A stretch of DNA of 64,000 nucleotides from Jiangella sp. DSM 45060 (lineage in GTDB: Bacteria > Actinomycetota > Actinomycetes > Jiangellales > Jiangellaceae): positions 4,544,501 to 4,608,500 of the forward strand of contig NZ_LT629771.1 in the NCBI RefSeq assembly GCF_900105175.1, in the 5' to 3' direction. How positions within the stretch are numbered: position 1 is the stretch's first letter; the number at the start of each line of letters is the position of its first letter. The translations under genes and the position numbers were made by a program. This document shows positions 41,527 through 49,604 of the stretch, piece by piece. Below the pieces are notes generated by a model. That model saw only the letters and a program-made list of their open reading frames with translations. It had not been told where the DNA came from and did not search any database.

Positions 41527-41914
41527 AGTGCCTCCCCACCCACTACGAAAAACCGAACACATTGCCCCCCGGCAAGCCGCCGAAACGCGCCGGAATACCT
41601 GTGCGACCGGCCCGGATCGACGGCGCCCAGCTTTACAGGAAGCCGCACCAGGCCGCAGGAATGCGGCGCAATTGCACCGCTCTGGCCAGGGTGTTTCTGG
41701 GTTGAGAACCGGGGTGAATGAGGGTGAGGACCGGGTGAGTTCATTCATCCATTCGGCCGAATTCGGCGCCACCGACGCCCGGAACTGATACCTCATTGAC
41801 CACGACGTCGAGCCGCTCACCCCGGCTCACCCCGCCCGGCGTCGCACCGGCCGCCCGACTCGGCGGATCCCGGTAGAGTCGCCCCAACCCATCGACCCGA
41901 TCGTGAGGTACGAC
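41527..41914. promoter_or_regulatory. 388-bp divergent regulatory region between adhesin and LuxR genes
   Basis: No gene is seen here. Two overlapping perfect 12-bp palindromes, ATTCGGCCGAAT (41751-41762) and GCCGAATTCGGC (41756-41767), lie near the middle. Three GGGTGA direct repeats (near 41712, 41722 and 41733) and TGAATGA/TCATTCA inverted elements occur just beside them. These are good candidates for regulator sites, for instance for the adjacent LuxR protein. No clear -35/-10 pair is evident. Confidence 0.5.
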
Positions 41915-43426
41915 GTGAGTGCTCGAGAACTCGCCGAGATCGTCGCCGACGGTCGTTGGGACGATTTCGCGACACTGTGCGACAACACGTTCTTCCGCAT
42001 GTCGCTGACCTGCCCCGCGGAACTCCAGGACACGCTCGAGACGGCGCCGGAGGAATGGATCCGGCGCCATCCCCGGCAGTACTACGCCCGCGCGGGACTG
42101 CGAGCGATCAACAAGCGCTTCTCCGTCTTCGAGACCGAGCCGCTCGAGGTGTTCACGGCGTGGGTCGCCGAACAGGACCCGGTGCTGACGCGTGACGCCG
42201 TCACCCTGCTGATCGCGCAGTTGCAGTACCGGCGCTTCATGGGCCAGTTCGACGAGGCCCTGCAGGTCGCCCGGCAGATCGAGCAGGCGATCGAGACCTC
42301 GACGGACTACGTCGACTTCGACGACTTCGTGGCCTGCATGTTCTTCCCGATCGGGGCGACCAGGCTGATGACCGGCGACCTCGCGGGCGGCATCGCCGCG
42401 TTCAGCTCCGCGCTGCGCTGGAGCCGGCACTGGCGGCCGCACCCGGCGGAGCGGCACGCCCGCAACTACCTGGCCACCACGCTGGCCCTGGCCGGCGACT
42501 ACCGCGCCGCCGCCGAGCTGGTCGATCCGGACGAGCCGGTGCGCCAGTCCGACCCGGGCACGCTCGCGTTCCTGTACGAGTGCGGCGGCGCCTTCGGCCC
42601 GGCCCTGATCGCGCTCGGCGCGTACGACCGCACGCGGACGGCGTCCGCACTGGAGCGCCTCGACGATGCCGCCCGATCCGACGAGTTCTGGTGGCTGGGT
42701 GTGCACGCCCAGGCACTGTGGCAGCTCCACTGGGGCGAACCGCAGGAGGCCGCCGCGCTGATCGAGCGGTCGCTGCTGACCTTCCGGGAGCTCGCGCCGG
42801 CCGGGTCGATGGCACGCACCCTGCTGGTCAGCGACCTCGCCGACACCTATCAGGCGCTGGGGCTGATCGATCGGGCCATGAACCTGCTCGACCAGCCCGA
42901 CACCGCCGGCGACGCGCCCTGGACGCTCATGTCGCGGGCGCGCCTGCACAACCTGACCGGCAACCCCCGCAGCGCCCTGGACCTGCTCGGCACCGACGGC
43001 GTCCGCACGGCGTTCCTCCCCACCCCGGCGTCGTGGCACCTCATCCGCGCCAACGCCTACCACCTGCTGCGCAACGACGAGCGGGCGAACGAGGCGCTCG
43101 GTCACGCGGCCGCCGCCATCACCAAGCTCGGCGATCGCCTCGCCGTCGCCGAATGCGCCGCCGAGCTCCGCGACCGCCTCGCCGCCCTCGTCGACGATCC
43201 GCCTGACACCCGCACGCTCTACCGGCACCAGCGCTCGGCCCAGCTCACCCGCCGCGAGCTGGAGGTCCTGCTCGCCCTGCGCACCAAGACGTCGGTCCGC
43301 GACATCTCCGAGCAGCTGTTCCTGTCGCCGAACACGATCAAGACCCACCTGCGAAACCTCTATCGCAAGCTCGGGGTCAACACCCGCGAGGAAGCCTTGC
43401 AGGCCACGCGCAAGCTGGAGTTCTGA
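41915..43426 (+). CDS. LuxR family regulator with TPR-like sensor region
   Basis: A regulator of about 503 residues. The first 430 residues are all-helical with TPR-like pairs (MGQFDEALQVARQIEQAI, TLALAGDYRAAAELV, DLADTYQALGLIDRAMNLL). No Walker A or STAND ATPase is present, unlike the large LAL proteins at 52314 and 55150. The C-terminal GerE-type HTH is QLTRRELEVLLALRTKTSVRDISEQLFLSPNTIKTHLRNLYRKLGV. GTG 41915 has GAGG 7 nt upstream; GTG 41903 is four codons earlier. It is divergent from the adhesin gene and most likely controls it. Confidence 0.85.
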   Translation: MSARELAEIVADGRWDDFATLCDNTFFRMSLTCPAELQDTLETAPEEWIRRHPRQYYARAGLRAINKRFSVFETEPLEVFTAWVAEQDPVLTRDAVTLLIAQLQYRRFMGQFDEALQVARQIEQAIETSTDYVDFDDFVACMFFPIGATRLMTGDLAGGIAAFSSALRWSRHWRPHPAERHARNYLATTLALAGDYRAAAELVDPDEPVRQSDPGTLAFLYECGGAFGPALIALGAYDRTRTASALERLDDAARSDEFWWLGVHAQALWQLHWGEPQEAAALIERSLLTFRELAPAGSMARTLLVSDLADTYQALGLIDRAMNLLDQPDTAGDAPWTLMSRARLHNLTGNPRSALDLLGTDGVRTAFLPTPASWHLIRANAYHLLRNDERANEALGHAAAAITKLGDRLAVAECAAELRDRLAALVDDPPDTRTLYRHQRSAQLTRRELEVLLALRTKTSVRDISEQLFLSPNTIKTHLRNLYRKLGVNTREEALQATRKLEF

Positions 43427-43457
43427 CAGCGACAGATGAGCGGTCCGGTCGAGGTCG

Positions 43458-43664
43458 CTACGGCTTCAGCTTGTCCGGCAGCACCTTGTGAGTGCCGTCG
43501 CACCACGGCTGGTCGGTGGACTTGCCGCACCGGCAGACGGCGCTGACGGGGCGGGTGGTGCGGTGCGCCCGGCCGTCGGCGTCGGCGACGACGTGCTCGC
43601 CGCGTAGCAGCAGCGGCCCGCCGGGGCAGACGATGACGTCGGGGTGCTCGATGCGGTCCGTCAT
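43458..43664 (-). CDS. CDGSH-type iron-sulfur protein
   Basis: A 68-residue protein with one CDGSH zinc-finger-like [2Fe-2S] motif: CRCGKSTDQPWCDGTH, three Cys and one His ligand. These small proteins carry a labile redox-active cluster used in iron or electron transfer and stress sensing. The ATG at 43664 overlaps the stop of the haem-oxygenase-like gene, so the pair is translationally coupled. The same pairing occurs widely in actinobacteria. Confidence 0.92.
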   Translation of the reverse strand: MTDRIEHPDVIVCPGGPLLLRGEHVVADADGRAHRTTRPVSAVCRCGKSTDQPWCDGTHKVLPDKLKP

Positions 43665-44608
43665 GCCGCCACGCTCCGGTCCGCGAGCCAGCGCCGGGCG
43701 AACCGGTCCTCCAGCCCGAGACAGGTCAGCGCGCCGAACACCACCTCCGGAGCCTGGGCCGGCTCCTCGGCGACCAGCGCCCCGCAGATGGTGCGGACGG
43801 CGAGCTGCTCGTGCACGGCGTCGGCCTCGACGTGCTCCTCGTAGTAGGCGATCATCTCGGCCGGGAGCCCGAGCCGTTCCAGGCCCTGCGCCATCCGCCG
43901 CGACGGCAGCGAGCTGGTCGCCTCGAACGCCGCCAGATGACCGAGTGCCGCGCCGCGCAGCCGGCGGTGCAGCCCGAACAGCGACATCGCGTTGTTCTGC
44001 GCCAGCACCTCGACCGGGACGTCGTCGATGTAGGCCCCGTAGTCCGAGCGCAGGCCGGTGGCGTCGAGGCCGCGGACGAACAGGTGCGAGTGGAGCCGGT
44101 TCGGATCGCCGCAGCCGTACTCGTCGTACTGCAGCTCCATCAGCGCCGCCTTCGGCCCGGTGCTCAGCCGCGGCACCACCCACGCCGTCGGGTCGGCCTC
44201 CTTGAGGTGGTAGATCGTTCGATGACGCAGCAATTCCAGCGTCTGCTCGACGGTGGCGTCGCGCTGCACGAACGACGCGACGGAGGCGCCGTCGAACCCG
44301 TCGATCAGCTCGAACAGGGCGTCGGCGAACGGCTCGGAGAGCTCCGGCGGCGGGAACGACTCACGCAGCTCCGCCTCGAACCGGCGTTCCAGGACGCGGC
44401 GCAGCGTCAGCAGCTCCGGCTCCCATTCCAGTTCGTCGCCGACGTCCTCGAAGCCCCGGTAGGACAGCTCGTACAGCACCCAGAGACTCAGCTGCCGGTC
44501 GGCGTCGTCGGTGGCGGGGACGGCGGCCAGCCCGGCCGTCGCCGTCCCCTCGTGCAGGGCGGCCGCCAGTGCCTCGCTGAGCTCGCCCCGTGCCTTCGGT
44601 ATCCGCAT
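43661..44608 (-). CDS. Iron-containing redox enzyme family protein (haem-oxygenase-like di-iron fold)
   Basis: A 315-residue protein of the haem-oxygenase-like di-iron (HDO) superfamily. The helix ELQYDEYGCGDPNRLHSHLF and the late helix IAYYEEHVEADAVHEQLAVR carry the Glu/His/Asp residues expected for two irons. Characterised relatives activate O2 for unusual lipid or amino-acid oxidations; this one's substrate is unknown. ATG 44608 lies 9 nt after the -10 box of a SigB-type promoter, so the message may be leaderless. The coupled CDGSH protein is a plausible electron donor. Confidence 0.85.
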   Translation of the reverse strand: MRIPKARGELSEALAAALHEGTATAGLAAVPATDDADRQLSLWVLYELSYRGFEDVGDELEWEPELLTLRRVLERRFEAELRESFPPPELSEPFADALFELIDGFDGASVASFVQRDATVEQTLELLRHRTIYHLKEADPTAWVVPRLSTGPKAALMELQYDEYGCGDPNRLHSHLFVRGLDATGLRSDYGAYIDDVPVEVLAQNNAMSLFGLHRRLRGAALGHLAAFEATSSLPSRRMAQGLERLGLPAEMIAYYEEHVEADAVHEQLAVRTICGALVAEEPAQAPEVVFGALTCLGLEDRFARRWLADRSVAA

Positions 44609-44617
44609 GCCCGGCTA

Positions 44618-44642
44618 ATACCCGCGCACGAGCGCGGGATGC
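44618..44642 (-). promoter_or_regulatory. SigB-type promoter of the HDO/CDGSH operon
   Basis: On the minus strand GCAT (44642-44639), 15 bp, then GGGTAT (44623-44618), 9 nt before the ATG at 44608. Spacing to the start codon is the same as at the P450 and methyltransferase promoters. Confidence 0.6.
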
Positions 44643-44646
44643 ACCG

Positions 44647-45453
44647 TCAACGCGGCGCGACCGCCGGTGCGATGCTGGCGCGGAGCTGGCCGAGGATGCG
44701 GGCCAGCAGCCGCGACACCTGCATCTGGGTGACGCCCAGCTCCTCGCCGATCTCCTGCTGCGTCAGCCCCTTGAAGAAGCGCAGGTAGAGGATGCGCCGG
44801 TCGCGTGGCTTCAGCTCCCGGCAGGCCGGGCCGAGCACCGTCACCGCGTCCGCGCGGGCGAAGCCGTCGTCGTCCTCGCCCAGTGCCTCCGCGAGCGGGG
44901 TGTCGTCGTCGCTCATGCGGTAGTCGATGGACGCGGCGGTGAAGCACTCGCGCGACGCCTCGGCCTCGCGGACGTCCTCGACCCCGACCCCGAGATGCCC
45001 GGCCAGCTCCGACGCCGTCGGCGCCCGGCCCTGGTCCTGCGACAACTCCGTCCGGGCCGCCGTCACCGCCGCCGCGAGCTCCTGCACGCGCCGCGGCGGG
45101 CGCACCGTCCACCCGTGGTCGCGGAAGTAGCGCTTCACCTCGCCGCTGATCGTCGGGACCGCGAACGAGACGAAGTCCTTGCCGCGGCCCGGGTCGAACC
45201 GCCGGACCGCGTTCACCAGCCCGAGGTTGGCCACCTGCAGCAGGTCGTCGCGCTCGATGCCGCGCCAGTAGTAGCGCCGCGCGATGGACTCCGCCAGCCC
45301 GAGATTGAGCACGACGACCTCGTCCAGCAGCCGCAGTCGCTCGCCGCCCCGGGCGCCCACAGAGCGCTCCAGCAGCTCCATCGTCAGTCGCTCGTGGTCG
45401 TCATGGTTCTGGTTCTGGTGTCGAATGCCGTGCGTCGCAAGTGCCTGGCGCAT
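44647..45453 (-). CDS. SigB/SigF-type RNA polymerase sigma factor
   Basis: A 268-residue sigma-70 group 3 protein. Region 2 is LNLGLAESIARRYYWRGIERDDLLQVANLGLVNAVRRFDPGRGKDFVSFAVPTISGEVKRYFRDHGWTVRPPRR. Region 3 follows, and region 4 is RDRRILYLRFFKGLTQQEIGEELGVTQMQVSRLLARIL. ATG 45453 has GGAGAGG about 9 nt upstream. No anti-sigma or anti-anti-sigma gene is adjacent. SigB/F proteins of actinobacteria direct osmotic, oxidative and developmental stress genes from GNNT...GGGTAC/T promoters, several of which lie around this gene. Confidence 0.92.
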   Translation of the reverse strand: MRQALATHGIRHQNQNHDDHERLTMELLERSVGARGGERLRLLDEVVVLNLGLAESIARRYYWRGIERDDLLQVANLGLVNAVRRFDPGRGKDFVSFAVPTISGEVKRYFRDHGWTVRPPRRVQELAAAVTAARTELSQDQGRAPTASELAGHLGVGVEDVREAEASRECFTAASIDYRMSDDDTPLAEALGEDDDGFARADAVTVLGPACRELKPRDRRILYLRFFKGLTQQEIGEELGVTQMQVSRLLARILGQLRASIAPAVAPR

Positions 45454-45747
45454 GAGATGCACCCTCTCCAGAGATGGAGCAAACGTGGCGAGTTTCTTGA
45501 CCACGCCCATCCACCGAACCACGGTGACCGGTTCGTTATCAAGCCCAACTGGACAGAAAGGTCCGTCTGCCCCTGGGCCGGTGCCGGGATCGGGCCTCTG
45601 CCCGGTCGCCTCCCACCCTGCATACATGGGCTTTCACCTGCATCGATGGCGACCAGCGCGGCTCGGCCGGCGCCGAACCCGGGCCCGTCGAGGATGACGC
45701 CGCCCAGTACGGACCACCGCCGTCGAACGCGGCGGCTCCGGCCCCGC
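45454..45747. other. Intergenic region upstream of the sigma factor gene
   Basis: About 290 bp without a convincing gene between the divergent sigma factor and FMN reductase genes. A 6-bp inverted repeat CGAACC (45515-45520) and GGTTCG (45530-45535) with a 9-nt spacer is the only clear dyad. No GGGTAC/T box faces the sigma gene, so it is not obviously autoregulated through the shared promoter type. Confidence 0.4.
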
Positions 45748-45771
45748 GTATGCCGCAGCCGCTCGGGGTAC
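45748..45771 (+). promoter_or_regulatory. SigB-type promoter of the FMN reductase gene
   Basis: GTAT (45748-45751, within GTATGC), 14 bp, then GGGTAC (45766-45771), 27 nt ahead of the GTG start at 45799. Confidence 0.55.
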
Positions 45772-45798
45772 GGGTCCGTCCACCGGAAGGGAGCAACC

Positions 45799-46401
45799 GT
45801 GAAGGCCGTGGTCCTGAACTGCACGCTCAAGCCGTCGCCGCAACCGTCCAACACCGGCGCGCTGGCCGACGTCGTTGCCGGATTCCTGGGTGAGGACGGC
45901 GTCGAGGTCACCGCGTTCCGGCTGGCCGACCTGAAGGTCCCGCCCGGCGTCCAGACCGATCTCGGCGACGGCGATGACTGGCCGCGGGTCCACGACGCGA
46001 TCCTCGCCGCCGAAATCCTGGTCGTCGCCAGCCCGACGTGGGTGGGGCGGCCGTCGTCGCTGGCGCAGCGAGCGGTGGAGCGGATGGACGCGATGATCTC
46101 CGAGACCGCTGACGACGGCCGGCCGGTCGCGTTCGACAAGGTCGCCGGCGTCGTCGTCACCGGCAACGAGGACGGCGCGCACCACGTCATCTCCGAGCTG
46201 TGCGGGGCGATGATGGACATCGGGTTCACCATCCCGGCGCAGGCGTGGACCTACTGGCACCTCGGGCCCGGCCCCGGCCCCGACTATCTGGACGAGACCA
46301 AGGGCCACGACTGGGCGCACACCACCGGCCGCACCATGGCGGCCAACCTGGTTGCGACCGCCTCGGCGCTGGCCGCGTCGCCGCTGCCGTCGCCGGCCTG
46401 A
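45799..46401 (+). CDS. NADPH-dependent FMN reductase / flavodoxin-fold protein
   Basis: A 200-residue flavodoxin-fold protein: VVLNCTLKPSPQPSNTG binds the FMN phosphate, VVASPTWVGRPSSLAQRAVERMD is the isoalloxazine loop, and GVVVTGNEDGAHHVISELCG is the next strand. Such enzymes reduce flavins, quinones or nitro compounds with NAD(P)H. GTG 45799 follows GGAAGGGAG. It is monocistronic and converges with gvpK. Its promoter has the SigB-like boxes, in keeping with a stress role. Confidence 0.88.
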   Translation: MKAVVLNCTLKPSPQPSNTGALADVVAGFLGEDGVEVTAFRLADLKVPPGVQTDLGDGDDWPRVHDAILAAEILVVASPTWVGRPSSLAQRAVERMDAMISETADDGRPVAFDKVAGVVVTGNEDGAHHVISELCGAMMDIGFTIPAQAWTYWHLGPGPGPDYLDETKGHDWAHTTGRTMAANLVATASALAASPLPSPA

Positions 46402-46408
46402 CACGGGC

Positions 46409-46702
46409 TCAGTCTCCCAGCAAGGTGCCGAGCGGGCCGAGGTCGAGGTCGAGGTCGCGGACGGTCAGCCCGTACCGGCCGCGCAGCTCGGCCATCGCCT
46501 CGTCCAGCCGCAGCAGGGCCTGGCCCAGCGCCTCCACCTGATCGTCGTCGAGGTCGCCCTCGTCGACGCGGCGCAGCGCCTGCCGCTCCATCAGCTGCCG
46601 GATCAGCTCGACGACCGTCAGGACGAGCTTGAACAGGTCCCGCTCGACGGAGTCCGCGTCGGCGTCGATGCGTTCCGGCAGGACGGCGGGCGGCCGGGTC
46701 AT
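46409..46702 (-). CDS. gvpK: Gas vesicle protein GvpK
   Basis: A 97-residue GvpK. The conserved core PERIDADADSVERDLFKLVLTVVELIRQLMERQALRRVDEGDL is followed by a C-terminal helix EALGQALLRLDEAMAELRGRYGL. GvpK is a minor gas-vesicle assembly factor. It is the last gene of the cluster; its ATG overlaps the gvpS stop by 4 bp. It converges with the FMN reductase gene, 7 bp apart. Confidence 0.93.
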   Translation of the reverse strand: MTRPPAVLPERIDADADSVERDLFKLVLTVVELIRQLMERQALRRVDEGDLDDDQVEALGQALLRLDEAMAELRGRYGLTVRDLDLDLGPLGTLLGD

Positions 46703-46881
46703 CGCCGCTCCTCCGCCCGGATCGAGCGGATCAGCGCGTGCAGCCGGACCTCCACCAGGTCGACGCCGGCGAGGGAGATGACGATGTCGCCGGAGAGCAC
46801 GACGCCGGTGCCGAGCAGCCGGTCGAGCAGGTCGACCAGGGCGATCCGCGCGCCGTCGGGCGGCGCCGGGGCGAGCGTCAC
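46699..46881 (-). CDS. gvpS: GvpA-family minor gas vesicle protein (GvpS-like)
   Basis: A 60-residue GvpA-fold protein (IALVDLLDRLLGTGVVLSGDIVISLAGVDLVEVRLHALIRSI). It lacks the C-terminal extension of the main shell protein. By position (between gvpL and gvpK) it corresponds to GvpS of Streptomyces clusters, thought to nucleate or cap the shell. It overlaps both neighbours by 4 bp. Confidence 0.85.
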   Translation of the reverse strand: MTLAPAPPDGARIALVDLLDRLLGTGVVLSGDIVISLAGVDLVEVRLHALIRSIRAEERR

Positions 46882-47660
46882 GACTCCTCCTCCACCGTGA
46901 CGAACGAGTACGCTGGCCAGGGTCCGGCCAGCTCGAACCGGCAGTCCGGGTGCCGGTCACGCAACGCCTCCACCGTGGCGGCGAAGGCGTCCGCACCATC
47001 GAACGGCACGAGGTAGGCGCCGTTCAGGCACATCGGGGTGTCGTGACCGGTCAGCCGCTGGTCCTGGGCAGCGAGCCGGCGGGCGTCGGCGGCCTGCCGG
47101 GCCAGCTCCTCGTGCACCTGGCCGGCCACCGCCGTCGCATGGGCGAACGCGTCGCCGCGGGCGGAGGCGGCCGCTTTCCGGCGGGTCAGGTAGGCCGCGC
47201 CGGCGCCCGGCGCGCCCGGCGCCGGCTCCGCGTCGGGACGCGGCTCCACCGGCTGCGGCGCGTACACCTTGACGCTCCACTCGGCCCGCCCGGCGACCTC
47301 CTCCAGCGCACTCCGGAAGCCGTCGTGCCAGCGATCCAGCCGGCCGCGGACGGCGTCGTCGTCATCGACGATGGTGCCCAGCCGCAGCGGCGCCACCGGC
47401 GCCGCGCCGGCGACCCCGGCCACGACGGCGTGGTGCGCCCGCGCCGCCGTCTCCAGCCAGGCGAGGTCGGCGAGGTTGCGGGCCAGCCGCTCCTCGCCGA
47501 ACGCACCGTCCGGTCCGACGTCGACGGTGCCGACGACGGCCGCGAGGTCGCGGTGGCGCACGAGGCGCACCGGTTCGTCCGCCACCCCGCGCAACCCGCC
47601 GACGACGTCGTCACCGACCGGCGCCGCGATCGCGTACAGGTAGCAGGCGGTCTCACTCAT
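46878..47660 (-). CDS. gvpL: Gas vesicle protein GvpL (GvpL/F family)
   Basis: A 260-residue GvpL/GvpF-family protein: N-terminal ACYLYAIAAPV and a middle VAPLRLGTIVDDDDAVRGRL. The C-terminal module VHEELARQAADARR...MCLNGAYLVPFDGADAFAATVEAL...ELAGPWPAYSFV is typical. These proteins bind GvpA-type subunits and start assembly. It overlaps gvpJ by 8 bp. One of two GvpL/F paralogues in the cluster; the other is at 48390. Confidence 0.92.
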   Translation of the reverse strand: MSETACYLYAIAAPVGDDVVGGLRGVADEPVRLVRHRDLAAVVGTVDVGPDGAFGEERLARNLADLAWLETAARAHHAVVAGVAGAAPVAPLRLGTIVDDDDAVRGRLDRWHDGFRSALEEVAGRAEWSVKVYAPQPVEPRPDAEPAPGAPGAGAAYLTRRKAAASARGDAFAHATAVAGQVHEELARQAADARRLAAQDQRLTGHDTPMCLNGAYLVPFDGADAFAATVEALRDRHPDCRFELAGPWPAYSFVTVEEES

Positions 47661-47928
47661 CGCGCTCCTCGCCGCTGGACAGCATCGGGTCGCGACGCCA
47701 CCAGTCGATGCCCATCTCCTGGGCCTTGTCGACCGACGCCACCAGGAGCCTGATCCGGATCGTCAGCAGCTCGATGTCGAGCAGGTTCACCCGGATGTCA
47801 CCGGCGATCACGATCCCCTTGTCCAGCACCCGTTCCAGGACGTCGGCGAGGTTCGCCGGCTGCGGCGGCGCGGCCAGCGCCGACCCGTACGGCCGGGTCA
47901 GCGGGGCGCGTTCTCGGGCCTGCGTCAT
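47653..47928 (-). CDS. gvpJ: GvpA-family gas vesicle protein GvpJ
   Basis: A 91-residue GvpA-fold protein (NLADVLERVLDKGIVIAGDIRVNLLDIELLTIRIRLLVASVDKAQEMGIDWW). The IDWWRRDP ending and position upstream of gvpL identify it as GvpJ, a minor shell component affecting vesicle shape. ATG 47928 has GAGAGGACT upstream; the longer reading frame to 48003 would run into gvpO and is rejected. Confidence 0.88.
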   Translation of the reverse strand: MTQARERAPLTRPYGSALAAPPQPANLADVLERVLDKGIVIAGDIRVNLLDIELLTIRIRLLVASVDKAQEMGIDWWRRDPMLSSGEERDE

Positions 47929-47932
47929 GAGT

Positions 47933-48187
47933 TCAGTCCTCTCTCGACGCGCCGCGGGTGTAGCGCCGCACGCGCCGGTAACCGGTGAGGTCGCCGTCCT
48001 CATCGAGGTCGACGGCGTACTCGGCCAGCAGGTCGGTGGAGCGCGGGATCCGCTCCAGCTCGAGCACCTCGACCCGCACCCGCCAGCCGTCGTCGGTCCG
48101 GTGGATGCCGGTGACGGCCTCGGCCGTCCGCCCGCTGAGCGTGGCCAGTTGCTCGACCGCCCGCTCGGCCGCTTCCGTCGCCTTCAC
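47933..48187 (-). CDS. gvpO: Gas vesicle protein GvpO
   Basis: An 84-residue GvpO. Landmarks are LATLSGRTAEAVTGIHRTDDGWRVRVEVLELERIPRSTDLLAEYAVDLDEDGDLTGYRRVRRYTRG. GvpO is essential for vesicle formation in several systems, though its biochemical role is unclear. In Streptomyces clusters it usually leads the operon. Here it sits between gvpG and gvpJ. Its ATG overlaps the gvpG stop. Confidence 0.93.
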   Translation of the reverse strand: MKATEAAERAVEQLATLSGRTAEAVTGIHRTDDGWRVRVEVLELERIPRSTDLLAEYAVDLDEDGDLTGYRRVRRYTRGASRED

Positions 48188-48402
48188 AGCAACCGCCCGA
48201 TCAGCTCGTCCTCCATCGCCGCGGCCTCCTCCTCCGAGAGCAGCCCGGCGGCGCGGGCCTGCTCCACCTGCTCCAGGGCCTGGCGGACGGCGACGGGGTC
48301 GCGGTACTGCCGCTCGGCCTCGTCAGCGACCAGCCGGGCCGCCGCGACCGCCCCCCGCACGGACGCCAGCGGCCAGGTGACCAGTACGGTCAGGACACCC
48401 AT
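48184..48402 (-). CDS. gvpG: Gas vesicle protein GvpG
   Basis: A 72-residue GvpG. An N-terminal hydrophobic helix ([22 protein letters not shown]) is followed by a charged coiled helix (EAERQYRDPVAVRQALEQVEQARAAGLLSEEEAAAMEDELIGRL). It helps aggregate the Gvp complex during assembly. It overlaps gvpF by 13 bp and gvpO by 4 bp. Confidence 0.9.
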   Translation of the reverse strand: MGVLTVLVTWPLASVRGAVAAARLVADEAERQYRDPVAVRQALEQVEQARAAGLLSEEEAAAMEDELIGRLL

Positions 48403-49184
48403 GGGTCGTCACCCGGTACGAAGTCGTACGGTGCCGTCGGCCCGACCAGCCGGATCCGGCCCCGCCCGGTGAGGTCGCTCGCCGCCTGTTCCACGGCCCG
48501 TTCGAAGGCGTCGCGCCGCTCGTCGGCGACCAGGAACGCGATGTCGGCGAGGTAGTCGATCTCGCCCGCGGAACGGACGTTCCAGTCGGCGGCGGCCGGG
48601 GCGAGCAGGTCGAGCAGCGCCGCGCTGTCGGCGTCGCGCTTGAGCTCCAGTGCCCGCGCGACCAACTCGCCCAGCCGGATCCGCTCGGTCCAGCTCGCCT
48701 CGACGCTCTGGTCGCGGGTGCGCTCGCGCAGCGCGGCGATGTCCGCGTACTCCGCGACGATCTCGGCCAGCACGGCCTCCTCGTCGTAGCGGGCCCGGAC
48801 GATGAACTGGCGGCAACCCGCCAGCTCGTCGAGGACCGCTGCGAAGTAGTCCGCGTTCGGCGCCAGCAACTCGGCCACGATGGCGTCCGTGTCGGACACC
48901 ACGGAACCGAACCGCACCGGGATCACCGCGCAGCCCAGCGCCAGCGTGTCCGTCACGCGGCTGTGCGCGAGCAGGTCGTCGCGCCGCCCGAATACGCGGC
49001 CGGTGGCGATCTTCCCGGTCGCGGCGGCCACCGGGCCGTGGGCGACCAGCTCGACGCCGCCGTCGTCGATGCCGGTGAGCTCGTCCGGCACGGGCGCGCC
49101 GACCGGCACGACGGCGTACACGTAGTGCGCCGTCGGCACGGCCGTGTGGCCCTCCATCGTCGGTGCTACCTGCGTCGTCCTCAT
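48390..49184 (-). CDS. gvpF: Gas vesicle protein GvpF (GvpL/F family)
   Basis: A 264-residue GvpL/F protein ([57 protein letters not shown]). GvpF binds GvpA and prevents its aggregation before assembly. The ATG at 49184 overlaps the gvpA stop (ATGA). It shows all family blocks and normal length. Confidence 0.93.
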   Translation of the reverse strand: MRTTQVAPTMEGHTAVPTAHYVYAVVPVGAPVPDELTGIDDGGVELVAHGPVAAATGKIATGRVFGRRDDLLAHSRVTDTLALGCAVIPVRFGSVVSDTDAIVAELLAPNADYFAAVLDELAGCRQFIVRARYDEEAVLAEIVAEYADIAALRERTRDQSVEASWTERIRLGELVARALELKRDADSAALLDLLAPAAADWNVRSAGEIDYLADIAFLVADERRDAFERAVEQAASDLTGRGRIRLVGPTAPYDFVPGDDPWVS

Positions 49185-49597
49185 GCGTTCTGACTCCTCC
49201 GGCGGCGAGCGGTGGCCTTCTTGGCCGGCCGCCGCCGCTCCTCGTCCTCGTCGTCGTCGCCCGTGATGGCGTCCTTGATGCCCTCGATGGCGCCGGACGT
49301 CTTGCCCTTGGCGGCCTCGTGCACGCCGTCGCCCATCAGCTCGGTGAGGTCCTTGCCGCCGTGCTCGTACAGGTCGAGCCGGTTGGTGGCCTCGGCGAAG
49401 CGCAGATAGGTGTCGACGCTGGCGATGACGATGCGGGCGTCGATGGTCAGCAGTTCGATGCCGACCAGCGAGACGCGCACGTACGCGTCGATCACGAGTC
49501 CCTTGTCGAGAATGATGTCGATGACGTCGGCGAGGCCGCTGGGCGATGGCCGCTGCAGCTGGCCGCCACCGGAACGTCGCTGGTTGACCATCGTCAT
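49181..49597 (-). CDS. gvpA: Gas vesicle structural protein GvpA with basic C-terminal tail
   Basis: A 138-residue main shell protein. The canonical GvpA core is complete: [55 protein letters not shown]. It is followed by a 75-residue extension that ends in [25 protein letters not shown], acidic then strongly basic. Streptomyces-type GvpA proteins also have extensions. ATG 49597 follows GAGGTGA. The protein polymerises into the hollow vesicle wall. Confidence 0.93.
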   Translation of the reverse strand: MTMVNQRRSGGGQLQRPSPSGLADVIDIILDKGLVIDAYVRVSLVGIELLTIDARIVIASVDTYLRFAEATNRLDLYEHGGKDLTELMGDGVHEAAKGKTSGAIEGIKDAITGDDDEDEERRRPAKKATARRRRSQNA

Positions 49598-49604
49598 GTC
49601 GTGA

